A DNA stretch of 64,000 nucleotides. Source: Nonomuraea pusilla. Its GTDB lineage: Bacteria > Actinomycetota > Actinomycetes > Streptosporangiales > Streptosporangiaceae. Under the pieces are notes generated by a model, which was not told the origin of the DNA, made no database searches, and worked only from the letters and a program-made list of their open reading frames with translations. The translations under genes were made by a program, and so were the position numbers. This document shows, one piece after another, positions 37,764 through 46,983 of the stretch; position 1 is the first letter of the stretch; every line of letters begins with the position of its first letter. The DNA lies in contig NZ_FOBF01000025.1 in assembly GCF_900109355.1 (NCBI RefSeq), positions 1 to 64,000 of the forward strand, in the 5' to 3' direction.

Positions 37764-37842
37764 ATCCGGGTAACCCCTCCGAAACCTCACCCTTCCTGTC
37801 TTACCCGGACGGCCTGCGGAGGAAGGAGACCCCTGGCCTGTT

Positions 37843-37887
37843 CTTGACCAAGCCTTTCCCCTGCCGCCCGTCTCGCTCTTGACCAAG
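37843..37887. promoter_or_regulatory. Duplicated CTTGACCAAG operator-like boxes
   Basis: CTTGACCAAG occurs at 37843-37852 and 37878-37887, each followed by a TTTTCCC-like run. The CTTG/CAAG ends are inverted copies, so each is an 8-bp palindrome around AC. They lie between the divergent phosphatase and APC permease genes, 35 bp apart. Confidence 0.5.
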
Positions 37888-37948
37888 GTTTTCCCGCTCC
37901 TTCCGTGACGGTACGTCATGGTGTGAGCGCGGAAGGCGACCGTACGCC

Positions 37949-37954
37949 TAAGCT
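37949..37954 (+). promoter_or_regulatory. Probable -10 box for a leaderless permease mRNA
   Basis: TAAGCT ends 7 bp before GTG 37962, the spacing seen in actinobacterial leaderless genes. A -35 box is not evident. Confidence 0.4.
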
Positions 37955-37961
37955 CCTGATC

Positions 37962-40004
37962 GTGGTGCGTCTGGCGGCATTCCTCAAGCGGCTCGCGGTC
38001 GGCCGCGCCCTGCGCAGCGAGGAACTGCACGAGCGGCTGCTGCCCAAACGGCTCGCGCTGCCGATCTTCGCGTCCGACCCGCTGTCGTCCGTCGCGTACG
38101 CCACCCAGGAGATCTTCCTGGTGCTCACCCTCGCCGGGCTCGCCTACCTGAGCCTGGCCACCTGGGTGGCCGTCGCCGTGGTCGTGCTGCTGGCCGTCGT
38201 CGTGGTCTCGTACCGGCAGGTCGTCACCGCCTACCCGGCGGGCGGCGGCTCGTACACGGTGGCGTCGGAGAACTTCGGGCCGAACACCGGCCTCGTGGTC
38301 GCGGCGGCGCTGCTCGTCGACTACGTGATGACGGTGGCCGTGTCGATCGCCTCCGGCGTCGACAACGTGATCTCGGCCTTCCCCGCCCTGCACGAGCACC
38401 GCGTCGGGCTCGCCGTGGGGTTCGTCGTGCTGCTCGCGGTCGTGAACCTGCGCGGCGTCAGGGAGTCGGGACGCGTCTTCGCCGTGCCCACCTACCTGTT
38501 CATCGGGGCGGTGCTCGTCATGTGCGCGGTCGGGCTGGTGCGCTGGGCGGCGGGCGACCCGCCGGTGGCCGAGTCCGCCGCCGCGTCCGTCACCCCGGCC
38601 CCCGGGTACGCCCAGCTCTCAGGAGCCGCGCTCGCGCTGCTCCTGCTGAGGGCGTTCTCCAGCGGATGCACCGCGCTGACCGGCGTGGAGGCCATCTCGA
38701 ACGGCGTCCCCGCCTTCCGCCCGCCCAAGGCGCGCAACGCGGCGGCGACGCTGGCCCTCATGGGCGTGGCCGCGATCGCCATGTTCGGCGGCGTCACCGC
38801 CCTGGCGCTGATCTCGGGCGTGCACATCACGTCCGACCCGTGCCTGCTGGGCGGCGGCGGCCCCGGCTGCGCGGTCCGCCCCGAGCGCACCGTCATCGCC
38901 CAGCTCGCCGCCGCCGTGTTCGGCGGCCCCGCCTCCGTCGGCTTCTTCGCCGTCCAGGCGGTGACCGCGCTCGTGCTGATCCTCGCGGCCAACACCGCCT
39001 TCAACGGGTTCCCGCTGCTCGCGTCGCTGCTCGCGCGGCACCGCTACCTGCCGCTGCAGCTCCACACCAGGGGCGACCGGCTGGCCTTCTCCAACGGCAT
39101 CATCGCGCTGGCCATGATCGCGGTGGTGCTGCTGTGGGCGTTCCAGGCGTCGGTCACCGGCCTGATCCACCTGTACATCCTGGGCGTGTTCACCTCGTTC
39201 ACCCTGTCGCAGGCGGGCATGGTGCGGCACTGGAACCGCACCCTGGCCGCAGAGCCCGACCCGGCGCTGCGCCGGCGGCACCGCGTGGCCCGCGCGGTCA
39301 ACGCCGTCGGCGCCGCGGCCACCGGCCTCGTCCTCGTCATCGTGCTGGTCACCAAGTTCGCCGAGGGCGCGTACCTGGCGGTCGCGGCGGGGCTCCTGCT
39401 GTGGCTGACGATGCGCGGCATCCGCCGCCACTACGACGCGGTCGCGGCCGAGCTGGCCGTCACCGACGCGGCCACGCAGTCCGCCGCCCCGGGACGGCTG
39501 TTCACGATCGTGCTGGTGGCCAGGATCGACGCCCCCACGCTGCGGGCCATCGGCTACGCCCGCGCGTTCAGGCCGGGCCACGTCGAGGCCGTCACGGTGG
39601 CCATCGACAGGGACGAGAGCAGGGCGCTGGCCGCGGAGTGGGACGCGCGCGGCATCGGCGTGCCGCTGAAGGTGCTCGACTCGCCCTACCGGGAGGTCGC
39701 CCGCCCGCTGACCACGTACGTGAGCTCCATCCCGCGCCGGAGCCCCCGCGACGTCGTCACCGTGGTGATCCCCGAGTACATCGTCGGACGCTGGTGGGAG
39801 AACCTGCTGCACAACAAGACGTCCCTGTGGCTGAGGAGCCGGCTCACCCTCATCACGGGCGTCGTGGTCGTCAGCGTGCCGTGGCAGCTCGCCTCGTCGC
39901 ACGTCCTGACGCTGCGGCCGGTGGGCCGGGCGCCGGGAGCGGTGCGGCGGGGCGAGCCCGACCCGCGCTACGCCGCCGACGGCGACGACGCCGCGCTGCC
40001 GTGA
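37962..40004 (+). CDS. APC-superfamily amino acid/potassium-type permease
   Basis: A 680-residue permease. About 12 helices fill residues 1-480, beginning with the family signature KRLALPIFASDPLSSVAYATQEI and YPAGGGSYTVASENFGPNTG. A roughly 190-residue cytoplasmic C-terminal domain follows (LFTIVLVARIDAPTLRAIGYARAF). Actinomycete proteins of this layout are annotated as APC permeases; the substrate is uncertain. GTG 37962 matches the usual start of homologues; an in-frame GTG at 37905 would add 19 residues of poor match. Confidence 0.83.
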   Translation: MVRLAAFLKRLAVGRALRSEELHERLLPKRLALPIFASDPLSSVAYATQEIFLVLTLAGLAYLSLATWVAVAVVVLLAVVVVSYRQVVTAYPAGGGSYTVASENFGPNTGLVVAAALLVDYVMTVAVSIASGVDNVISAFPALHEHRVGLAVGFVVLLAVVNLRGVRESGRVFAVPTYLFIGAVLVMCAVGLVRWAAGDPPVAESAAASVTPAPGYAQLSGAALALLLLRAFSSGCTALTGVEAISNGVPAFRPPKARNAAATLALMGVAAIAMFGGVTALALISGVHITSDPCLLGGGGPGCAVRPERTVIAQLAAAVFGGPASVGFFAVQAVTALVLILAANTAFNGFPLLASLLARHRYLPLQLHTRGDRLAFSNGIIALAMIAVVLLWAFQASVTGLIHLYILGVFTSFTLSQAGMVRHWNRTLAAEPDPALRRRHRVARAVNAVGAAATGLVLVIVLVTKFAEGAYLAVAAGLLLWLTMRGIRRHYDAVAAELAVTDAATQSAAPGRLFTIVLVARIDAPTLRAIGYARAFRPGHVEAVTVAIDRDESRALAAEWDARGIGVPLKVLDSPYREVARPLTTYVSSIPRRSPRDVVTVVIPEYIVGRWWENLLHNKTSLWLRSRLTLITGVVVVSVPWQLASSHVLTLRPVGRAPGAVRRGEPDPRYAADGDDAALP

Positions 40005-40011
40005 GCGACGC

Positions 40012-40368
40012 TCAGGGCAGCACCGACCGCACCGCCTCCTCGGTGCGCCCGACCACCGCCGACCCGTCGTCGGCCGTGATGATCGGGCGCTGGATGAGGA
40101 CCGGGTGCGCGGCGAGCGCCGCGATCCACCGGTCGCGCGCCGCCGCCTCGCGCGGCCAGGACGCCAGGCCCAGCTCGGCGGCGACGGCCTCGCCGGTCCT
40201 CGTGACGTCCCACGGTTCGAGCCCGAGCCTGGCCAGGACGTCGCGCAGCTCGTCCGGCGTCGGAGGGTCCTCCAGATAGCGGCGCACCGTGTAGCGCGCC
40301 TCCTCCGCGTCGAGGACGGACAGCGCCGCCCTGCACTTGGAACAGGCGGGGTTGATCCAGATCTCCAT
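40012..40368 (-). CDS. ArsC/Spx-family thioredoxin-like protein
   Basis: A 118-residue protein with the ArsC-type active site near its N-terminus (INPACSKCRAALSVL; Cys9 and Cys12) and the C-terminal arsenate/cis-Pro region (LIQRPIITAD). A glutaredoxin-coupled arsenate reductase is the usual family role, but no arsenic genes are nearby. It converges with the APC permease, 7 bp from its end. Confidence 0.82.
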   Translation of the reverse strand: MEIWINPACSKCRAALSVLDAEEARYTVRRYLEDPPTPDELRDVLARLGLEPWDVTRTGEAVAAELGLASWPREAAARDRWIAALAAHPVLIQRPIITADDGSAVVGRTEEAVRSVLP

Positions 40369-40438
40369 GCTCGGTGCTCCCTGCGCGTGCCTCGGCCCCG
40401 GCGCGACCCCACCCTCAGGCGGGGCCGCCCCACGTCTG

Positions 40439-40690
40439 TCAGGCCGAACGGTACGCGATCCGCCCGCCCAGCATGGTGAGCCAGGCGTCCACGCCCGCGA
40501 GCGCCTCGACCGGCAGGCTCTCCACGTCGGCGTCCAGCACCGTCACGTCGGCCAGCTTGCCCGGCGTCAGCGAGCCGACGCGGTCCTCCATGCGCAGCGC
40601 GTGCGCGGCGTCGACGGTGTGCGCCCGCAGCGCCTCCTCCAGCGTGATCGCCTGCTCGGCGCCGATCAGGCCGCCCTCCCTGCGCCGAAG
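40439..40690 (-). pseudogene. Amidohydrolase C-terminal fragment
   Basis: In one frame, GLIGAEQAITLEEALRAHTV, then DRVGSLTPGKLADVTVLDAD and WLTMLGGRIAYRS, is the C-terminus of a YtcJ-type amidohydrolase, ending at 40439. Upstream the frame breaks off at about 40680, where the next fragment of the same protein is read in a different frame; the metal-binding middle between them is deleted. Confidence 0.7.
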
Positions 40691-41337
40691 CGCAGCCGGT
40701 CGTCGCCGAACGGCCCGGCCAGGCCGATCGACGTCAGCTCGTCCAGCATGTGCGACAGCGGCATGACGACGGTGCGCACCGGCAGCGTGCCCGAGTCCCA
40801 GGCCGACCGGTACACCAGCAGCTCGCGCCGCGACACCTGCGGGTCGCACACCGTGGTCACCCCGGCCCGCAGGTAGGTGTCCCCGGCCATCGCCAGCCAC
40901 GACCGCAGCTGCTCCAGCGGCAGGGTCCACGTGGAAGTTCGGGCCTCTGGCAGCCGATGTCCACGGCCACCGGCAGCAGCAGCTCCATCGCGGAGTCCAG
41001 CACCGAGGAGCAGGGCCACGGCCTGCGGCGGGAACATCTCCGCGAGGATCGCCGCCATCGGCCCGTACGTGCCGGACGTGGCCAGCCGCATCAGGCAGAT
41101 CAGGAACGTGTTGTGCGAGCCGAGCACGGCGAACTGCGGCACCGCCGGCAGCGCGGTGGCGGCGAGAAACCAGACGGTGACCTTGCGGCTGCCGAACCTG
41201 CCGCCCATCCAGGCGATGCCGAGCGTCGCGACCAGCTCCACGAACGCGGCCACGCTCAGGCCGTTGAGTATGAGCTGCTCCGACTCGCCCACCGACCCGC
41301 CGGTCGCGTACGACAGCAGGAACGTCGTCAGGATGTA
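40666..41337 (-). pseudogene. Chimeric remnant: MHS-type MFS C-half fused to an amidohydrolase fragment
   Basis: One open frame joins parts of two genes. The upstream part (YILTTFLLSYATGGSVGESE to AAILAEMFPPQAVALL) is helices 7-10 of a metabolite:proton symporter, cut by the TnpB element at 41338. The downstream part (TWTLPLEQLRSWLAMAGDTY, LRAGVTTVCDPQVSRREL, MPLSHMLDELTSIGLAGPFG) is the centre of an amidohydrolase. Both lack their ends, so the frame is a deletion scar, not a gene. Confidence 0.7.
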
Positions 41338-41480
41338 TTGACGTGCTCCCCGACCTGAACTGAAGACAGGGGATTCAGCCCGTGCCATGTCATGCGGCAC
41401 CTCTGCGGCTTCCTGCTTCCTCGCGCTGTGCCGGGGCAGGCCCCGGTCTTACCCGCGCTCCACAGGCGTTCAGCCTGTCC
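41338..41480 (-). ncRNA. Predicted omega-RNA overlapping the tnpB 3' end
   Basis: By analogy with characterised TnpB elements, the guide RNA spans the 3' end of tnpB and the right end. Here 41348-41372 folds as CCCC...GGGG around a CCTG/CAGG inner stem, just before the element boundary. The guide would be read from flanking DNA beginning TACATCCTGACGACGTTCCT. The 5' limit is only a guess. Confidence 0.4.
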
Positions 41481-42586
41481 GCCCGTCCGGCGGCCAGGAT
41501 GTTCTTCGCCGCGTTCACGTCCCGGTCGTGGACCACGCCACACGGGCAGGTCCACTCCCGGACGTTCAACGGCATCGACGCGGCGACGGTCCCGCATGCG
41601 GAGCACAACTTCGAACTCGGAAACCACCGGTCGATCCTGGCGAAGTGGCGGCCATACCGGGCTGCCTTGTACTCCAGCACGGCCACGAACCGCGACCAGC
41701 CCGCATCCTGCACGGACTTCGCCAACCGTGTACGCAGGAGGCCGGACACGGCAAGGCTCTCCACGTACACCGCTTGGCTATCGCGGATGATCTGTGTGGA
41801 GAGCTTGTGCGCCCAGTCACGGCGCGCGTCGGTCACCCTGGCATGTGCCTTGGCGACCCTGGCCCGTGCTTTGGCCCGGTTCGCACCGCCCTTGGCTTTG
41901 CGGCTGAGATCCCGCTGTGCCTTGCGCAGGCGTCGCTCGGCCCGGCGCAGGAAACGCGGATTGTCCACCTTCCGGCCGTCGGAGGTGACGGCGAAATGAG
42001 ACAGACCCAAGTCGATCCCCACCTCACCGGCCGACTCCGGCAACGGGACGTCGGCGGTCTCGACGACGAACGAGGCGAAATACCTGTCGGCCGCGTCCTT
42101 GACCACCGTCACGCTGGACGGTTCGGCGGGCAGGTCCCGCGACCAGCGAACCGGCACGTCCCCGATCTTCGGCAGGCGCAACTTCCCACCCATGGTGACG
42201 GAGAAGCGGGCGTTCTTGGTGAAGCGGATCGCCTGCCGGTTGTCCCTCTTGGACCGGAAGCGAGGCGGGGCGACCTTCGGCCCCTTCCGCTTCCCCGTCA
42301 AGGACGCGAAGAAGTTCCGGTAGGCGGTGTTCAGATCGGCGAGCGCCTGCTGTAACACCACGGCGGACACCTCGCCCAGCCAGGAACGCCCAGGGGTCTT
42401 CTTCGCCCGCGTGATCACCTGCTTGGACAGGTCTCCGCCGGAGATGTGCGGCAGCCCGGCCGCGTGAGCGTCCCGCCTGATGCGCAGCCCGTCGTTGAAC
42501 ACCACCCGCGCGCACCCGAACGCCCGAGCCAGCGCTCGACGCTGACCAGCGGTCGGGTAGAGGCGGACGTTGTACCTGAGCTGCAC
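41390..42586 (-). CDS. tnpB: RNA-guided endonuclease TnpB
   Basis: A 398-residue TnpB with an intact RuvC site: Asp192 (GIDLGLSHFAV), Glu276 (VYVESLAVSG) and Asp354 (HDRDVNAAKNI), in line with 191/278/361 of ISDra2 TnpB. The zinc ribbon Cys328, Cys331, Cys347, Cys349 is present. The N-terminal region (VQLRYNVRLYPTAGQRRAL) is complete. GTG 42586 is the start. All key residues are kept, so it may be active although its neighbourhood has decayed. Confidence 0.92.
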   Translation of the reverse strand: MQLRYNVRLYPTAGQRRALARAFGCARVVFNDGLRIRRDAHAAGLPHISGGDLSKQVITRAKKTPGRSWLGEVSAVVLQQALADLNTAYRNFFASLTGKRKGPKVAPPRFRSKRDNRQAIRFTKNARFSVTMGGKLRLPKIGDVPVRWSRDLPAEPSSVTVVKDAADRYFASFVVETADVPLPESAGEVGIDLGLSHFAVTSDGRKVDNPRFLRRAERRLRKAQRDLSRKAKGGANRAKARARVAKAHARVTDARRDWAHKLSTQIIRDSQAVYVESLAVSGLLRTRLAKSVQDAGWSRFVAVLEYKAARYGRHFARIDRWFPSSKLCSACGTVAASMPLNVREWTCPCGVVHDRDVNAAKNILAAGRADRLNACGARVRPGPAPAQREEAGSRRGAA

Positions 42587-42626
42587 ACCCTGACCATAAC
42601 GTCGGTTGAGGGCCGAACACCGGGAC

Positions 42627-42700
42627 ATCGCCGAAGCGGCCGAAGACGACGCCGCCGAGCGGCCTGGCGAAGAGGCCGACCGCTTCCGGCCGCCCGCTGA
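42627..42700 (-). pseudogene. N-terminal fragment of the MHS-type symporter
   Basis: The minus strand encodes GLFARPLGGVVFGRFGD, the helix 2-3 signature of metabolite:H+ symporters, then switches to element sequence. About 190 residues that should follow are missing on both sides of the insertion, so a deletion accompanied or followed it. Confidence 0.65.
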
Positions 42701-42775
42701 CCGACCCAGGGCACCGGCTCCAGCTCTGGCTCGCCGTCTCACTCGGCGACCTCGTGCCATCGGGCCGCGTCGAGC

Positions 42776-42895
42776 CAGGCCCCGAAGCGTCAGGCCCCGA
42801 AGCGTCAGGACCCGAAGCGTCAGGACCCGAAGTGCCAGGCCCCGAAGCGCCAGGGCCCGAAGTGCCAGGGCCTGACGGGCCGGGGCCTGACGGAC
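42776..42895. repeat. Eight-unit 15-bp tandem array
   Basis: Units CAGGCCCCGAAGCGT start at 42776 and recur every 15 bp to about 42895, drifting at one to five positions towards the end. The array ends against the stop codon of the PucR gene. In one direction it reads in frame as Arg/Pro/Ser-rich peptide, but no gene contains it. Confidence 0.9.
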
Positions 42896-42899
42896 GGGG

Positions 42900-44453
42900 T
42901 CAGGCGAGCCCGAGGCCGGGCAGCAGGGCGTAGCAGGCCAGGTGGAGGGCCAGGCGCTGGTCGGGGCGGTCCAGGTCCACGCCGCGCGCCCTGATGCGTT
43001 CCACCCGGCCCAGCACGGTGTTGCGGTGGACGCCGAGCCTGAGCGCCGTCTGGCTGGTGGAGTTCGCGCAGTCGAGCAGCGCCGCGAGCGTCGCCACCAG
43101 CACCGGGCCGTCCGGGGCCGACAGCAGGTCGGCCAGCACGACGCGGGCGGAGCGCACCAGCCTCGGCTCCGCGAGCGACGCCAGCATCACCGTGTAGCCG
43201 AGCTCGTCGAACGAGCGCACCGCGCCGTGCCCCTCGCGCACCGTCACGCCGGCCGCGAGCACGGCCTGCGACAGCGACTCGCGCAGCCCCTCAGGCCCCG
43301 GCGCGGCACGGCCGACGCCGCCGCTGAGCGGCACCGGCGAGCGCATCCGGCCGAGCGCCCGCCGCAGCGCCGGAACCACCTGCCCCACCTCGACGTCGTC
43401 GCCCGTCCACCAGCTCGCCCAGCCCGCCTCCCACGGCACCAGGGGCAGGTCGGGGACGACCTCCTGCCAGGCCGAGACGACGCCGGGCGCGGCGGCGGCG
43501 CCGTCGAGCGCGGGGTCGGTGCGCAGGAACACCGCCACGTGCCGGCCGCCGAGCCGCCACCCGAGGGTGCTCTCCGGCACCCCGCCCGCCTGCCCGGCGC
43601 CGCCCGGGGCCGCTGAGGCCGCGGGGTCGCCCGGCTCGCCCACCCGGCCCGGCTGACCACACGGGCCCGCGGCGGCGAGGACGGCGGCCAGCGCCGCCCG
43701 GCCGCGCTCGGCGTCGCGCACCGCGTCCACCCGCTCCCTGGCCACCGACGCGGCGAGCGGCGCGCGGGCCAGCCGCAGGATGAGCCGCACCGTCTCCGCC
43801 CACGTCGGCGACGGCCGCCCCGCCACCGACGCCACCAGCTCCGCCCAGTGGCGCCCGTCCGGGCCTGCGACGTCGACGCGTACGAGTTGCTGCGCCCCCC
43901 GGTCGGTGAGCGCGTGCCCCGCCAGGACGTGGCCGTCCGGGGCGAGCAGCGCGACCGTCACCCCCGGCACCTCCGCGTTGATCACGCCCACGATGCCACG
44001 GACGCCGCTGCGCTCGGTGAACAGCTCCGCGCACCGGGCCGCCAGCCGGGCGCGGGCGGCGTCCGGGCTGGCGATGGCCGCCGCCAGCTCCAGCGCGCAG
44101 GCCGCCGGGTCGTCCGCGACGATGAACACCGGTAGCCGCATGCGCCTGCCCAGCTGCGCCGTGGCCTGGGTCAGGCCGGGGACGGCGGGCGTGACCAGGC
44201 AGGCGGCGCTGCGCTCCCAGGCCAGGCGGAGCGCCGACTCGACCGCCCACGCCCCGTGGGCGAGCCCGGCCGCCAGCACCACCGCCGTGCCGGGCCCGCA
44301 GCGGCGCACCTGGTCCAGCTCGGAGACGAGCGTGACCCTCGACACCGGGCGGGCCAGGTTCTCGCCGACCAGCATCTCCGCGTGCGCGAGCGGGCCGTAC
44401 CTGACGAGCTCGTCGACCGTGAGCTGCTCGGCGAGGTGGCGGGCGCGCTTCAC
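42900..44453 (-). CDS. PucR-family transcriptional regulator
   Basis: A 517-residue regulator. It has an N-terminal PucR-type ligand domain (LTVDELVRYGPLAHAEMLVG), a GGDEF-like central region with a Gly/Pro-rich insert near 270-295, and the C-terminal HTH_30 (LLDCANSTSQTALRLGVHRN, TVLGRVERIRA). PucR proteins activate purine and nitrogen-compound catabolism. It is the distal gene of a minus-strand operon (binding protein, ATPase, permease, HyuA-like, DUF917, PucR), overlapping DUF917 by 4 bp. Confidence 0.87.
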   Translation of the reverse strand: MKRARHLAEQLTVDELVRYGPLAHAEMLVGENLARPVSRVTLVSELDQVRRCGPGTAVVLAAGLAHGAWAVESALRLAWERSAACLVTPAVPGLTQATAQLGRRMRLPVFIVADDPAACALELAAAIASPDAARARLAARCAELFTERSGVRGIVGVINAEVPGVTVALLAPDGHVLAGHALTDRGAQQLVRVDVAGPDGRHWAELVASVAGRPSPTWAETVRLILRLARAPLAASVARERVDAVRDAERGRAALAAVLAAAGPCGQPGRVGEPGDPAASAAPGGAGQAGGVPESTLGWRLGGRHVAVFLRTDPALDGAAAAPGVVSAWQEVVPDLPLVPWEAGWASWWTGDDVEVGQVVPALRRALGRMRSPVPLSGGVGRAAPGPEGLRESLSQAVLAAGVTVREGHGAVRSFDELGYTVMLASLAEPRLVRSARVVLADLLSAPDGPVLVATLAALLDCANSTSQTALRLGVHRNTVLGRVERIRARGVDLDRPDQRLALHLACYALLPGLGLA

Positions 44454-45613
44454 CGGCCCCCCTCACGCGGGTGGCGCAGCGGGAACCCGAACGCGCCCGG
44501 CCCGCCGAGCGCCAGCCCCGCCGCGCCGTGCCACACCGGCGCGGCCGGCACGCACAGGACGTCCACCTGGTCGCCGGCCGACAGCCGCTCAGGGCCGGTC
44601 ATCCGCATCGTGCCGCGGTCGAGTAGGCACAGCAGGTCGGGGACCGCGGCGGTCAGCGCGCCGTCGGCGAGGGCGAGCACCAGCTCGTTGTGCGCCTCCA
44701 GCCGGATGAGCCTGCCGCTGTCGTGGTCGTTGACGACCAGCCCGAGGGGGTTGCCAGGGTAGACGGTGCCCGCCTGCCTGACGGACGGGCCGATCTCGAC
44801 GATGCGCCCGCCGCCCAGCACCGACGCGCCGGTGGCCGCGACCAGCTCCCGCAGCAGCCGCTCGTGCGGCGCCGTGCCCCGGCCCTCCCCGGGCGTCGGG
44901 GCCGACGGTTCGCGGCGGGCTCCCTCCGCGGCGTGCCCGCACAGCACGCGGCCGACCTCCAGCACCCTGCTCATCGAGCCGTGGATGGCGGCGTCGCCCA
45001 GCTCCCCGGCCCGCGTCGGGTACAGCCCGCACAGCAGCCAGCCGCCCGCCGCCTGCGCCATCGACCTGGCCAGCCGCTCGGCGCGCACCGAGCCGGTGTC
45101 GAGCAGCACCGAGTCGTGCCCGGCGCTGACGACCGCGAGCGGGCACAGCGGCAGCCCGGCCAGCTCGTACGTGGTCTGGTGGATCAGCGGGAAGACCCGC
45201 CCCATGCCGTCGCAGTCGATCAGCGGCAGCCCGAGCACGGCCGCCGCGGCCACCGGCAGCAGGGCGTTGACGCTGGCCGCGTTGAGCGGCATCACCGCGC
45301 CGAGCGGCCCGCCGACCCGTCCGGCCAGGTCGCGCGCCAGCACCTCGGCCTCCTCGCCCGACGGCGGCAGCTCCGCCATGGCGATGGTCGAGCCCATCGC
45401 GCCGACCGCCGCGCACGGCGTGGCCGGGTCGAGCTCGGCGGCGGCGACCAGGCGGACCGGGCCGGTGTGGGCGAGGAGGTCCTCCAGCCACAGGCCCGCG
45501 AACTCGATGCCCTCGCCGGCGGCGCTCGTCGAGTAGAACTCGGCCCCGGCGAGCAGCGCGGGGACGTCCTCCACGGCGATGCGCCGCTCGCCCGGGCGCG
45601 CGGGGCCGCTCAC
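44450..45613 (-). CDS. DUF917 family protein
   Basis: A 387-residue protein of the DUF917 family, identified by AVGAMGSTIAMAELPPSGEE, NAASVNALLPVAAAAVLGLPLID and CDGMGRVFPLIHQTTYELAG. The family is found beside hydantoinase-like genes and PucR regulators, and a role in cyclic amide or amino-acid breakdown is suspected but not proved. GTG 45613 overlaps the upstream stop as GTGA. Confidence 0.85.
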   Translation of the reverse strand: MSGPARPGERRIAVEDVPALLAGAEFYSTSAAGEGIEFAGLWLEDLLAHTGPVRLVAAAELDPATPCAAVGAMGSTIAMAELPPSGEEAEVLARDLAGRVGGPLGAVMPLNAASVNALLPVAAAAVLGLPLIDCDGMGRVFPLIHQTTYELAGLPLCPLAVVSAGHDSVLLDTGSVRAERLARSMAQAAGGWLLCGLYPTRAGELGDAAIHGSMSRVLEVGRVLCGHAAEGARREPSAPTPGEGRGTAPHERLLRELVAATGASVLGGGRIVEIGPSVRQAGTVYPGNPLGLVVNDHDSGRLIRLEAHNELVLALADGALTAAVPDLLCLLDRGTMRMTGPERLSAGDQVDVLCVPAAPVWHGAAGLALGGPGAFGFPLRHPREGGR

Positions 45614-46983
45614 GCCGGCTCTCCCGACGGCTGGACGTCCTCGGCGCGGCCGCCGGCCCGTACCAGCAGCCGGTACGAGCCGCTGCGCAGGAACGACAGC
45701 GGAACCGCCCGCGAGGCCACCACGCGCTCGCTGCCCAGCCGCGCCCCGCTCTCGGCCACCAGGGTGAGCGCCCGCTGCTCGACGGCCGCCTGCGCGCGGG
45801 CGAGGACCTCGGAGGTCTCGGCGTACAGGATGGTGTCGAGCCAGGCGCTCGGCTCGGTGCAGGCGGCGCCGATCGCGGCCAGCTCCGCCGCCGGCTCCAC
45901 CAGCACGGACGCCGACGGCAGCCGGGCCGCCACCGCCCGCGCCAGCTCCCTCGCCGCGCCCCGCCCGGCGGCCCGGTCCGGCTCCTCCGGGCCCTGGACG
46001 GCCACGGCGACGACCGCCGTGTGCTGGTCGTGCTCCGCCAGCAGGGCGAAGACGGCCGCGGCCGCCTGTCCGGCGCCGGAGATCGGGGTCAGCGACGCCT
46101 GCGGCACCGCCATGCGCACCCCGCCGGGCCCCGGCAGGTCGGTCGCGACGTGGGGGAGACCGTCGCGGACGTGCCCCACCGCGATGCCGTCGGCCCCGGC
46201 CAGCCCGACGACGGCGTCGGCGACGCCCGCGAGCCGCGCGGCCCCCGTGAGCGCCGCCGCCCCGGTGGCCGACAGCCCGAGCACCGGCAGCATGCGCAGC
46301 CGCTCGGCCGAGATGCGGCCGCCGTCGCCCGCGACGAACCACGCCGAGGCCCCGAGCCGCGCGGCGACGCGCGCGCACCGCTCGACGACGCGGCCGGCGG
46401 TGCCGAGCAGCGCCGCGTTGATGACGGTGGCCGCCTCGCGGTCGAGCAGGCCGAGCCCGCCCACCTGGTGCGAGAGGGAGACCCTGAGCTGCGGGAAGGC
46501 GTCGCGGATGAGCACGGCGGCGGCGAGCTCGTGGCCGGGGCAGCCGAGGGCGCCGGTGGCGGTGACGGCGAGCGCCGTCGTGCCGTCGGCGTGCGCGGCG
46601 TCGGCGTGCTCCAGCAGCCTTCGGACGTCGAGGGCGGCGAGTTCCACGCCGAAGACGTCGTGCCCGCCGATCACGGCGGCCTGCCGCCTGAGCAGCGCCC
46701 GCAGCAGGGGCGAGGGGTGGCCGCTGCCGAGCCCGCGTACGGGCAGCCGCGGCATCACGCGGACGGCCGCGACGGGCGCGCCGGCCCGCGCCGGGTCGAG
46801 CTCGTCGGAGACGTCCCAGGTGACGGAGCGCACGGGGACGTCGCGGGCGAGGCCGCGCAGCATGCGGACGAGGGCGCGGTCGTCGTGGGAGGGGCAGGCC
46901 GCGTGGCGGATCTCCGCGCCGGTGACGAGGGCGGCGCGCGCCTGCCCGGCGGCCAGCCGGACTCCGATGCGCGCGCCTTCCAC
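45610..46983 (-). CDS. Divergent HyuA/oxoprolinase-like protein
   Basis: A 457-residue relative of hydantoinase A. The central actin-like fold motifs are present (TALAVTATGALGCPGHE, SLSHQVGGLGLLDREAATVINAALLG, DGGRISAERLRMLPVLGLSATGAA). However, it is about 230 residues shorter than the HyuA at 51005 and lacks the N-terminal DxGGTFTD phosphate loop, starting instead with GARIGVRLAAGQARAALV. It may work only with DUF917 or be a non-ATPase paralogue. Confidence 0.72.
   Translation of the reverse strand: MEGARIGVRLAAGQARAALVTGAEIRHAACPSHDDRALVRMLRGLARDVPVRSVTWDVSDELDPARAGAPVAAVRVMPRLPVRGLGSGHPSPLLRALLRRQAAVIGGHDVFGVELAALDVRRLLEHADAAHADGTTALAVTATGALGCPGHELAAAVLIRDAFPQLRVSLSHQVGGLGLLDREAATVINAALLGTAGRVVERCARVAARLGASAWFVAGDGGRISAERLRMLPVLGLSATGAAALTGAARLAGVADAVVGLAGADGIAVGHVRDGLPHVATDLPGPGGVRMAVPQASLTPISGAGQAAAAVFALLAEHDQHTAVVAVAVQGPEEPDRAAGRGAARELARAVAARLPSASVLVEPAAELAAIGAACTEPSAWLDTILYAETSEVLARAQAAVEQRALTLVAESGARLGSERVVASRAVPLSFLRSGSYRLLVRAGGRAEDVQPSGEPA

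Larger units (their letters stand above)
41338..42626 (-). mobile_element. IS605/IS1341-type element carrying only tnpB
   Basis: The element contains one gene, tnpB. Its right end, in tnpB orientation, is placed at 41338, where GGGGAGCACGTCAA stops and the interrupted symporter resumes; ending in TCAA matches IS200/IS605 cleavage sites. The left end lies between the tnpB start and 42626, where symporter sequence (ARPLGGVVFGRFGD) reappears, and could not be fixed exactly. No tnpA is present, so it depends on a helper to move. Confidence 0.75.

Noticed and set aside
40012..40368. Arsenic resistance operon
   Set aside because: Only one ArsC-like gene is present, with no arsR, arsB or acr3 neighbours.
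42776..42895. CRISPR array
   Set aside because: Units are contiguous 15-bp repeats without unique spacers, and no cas genes are near.
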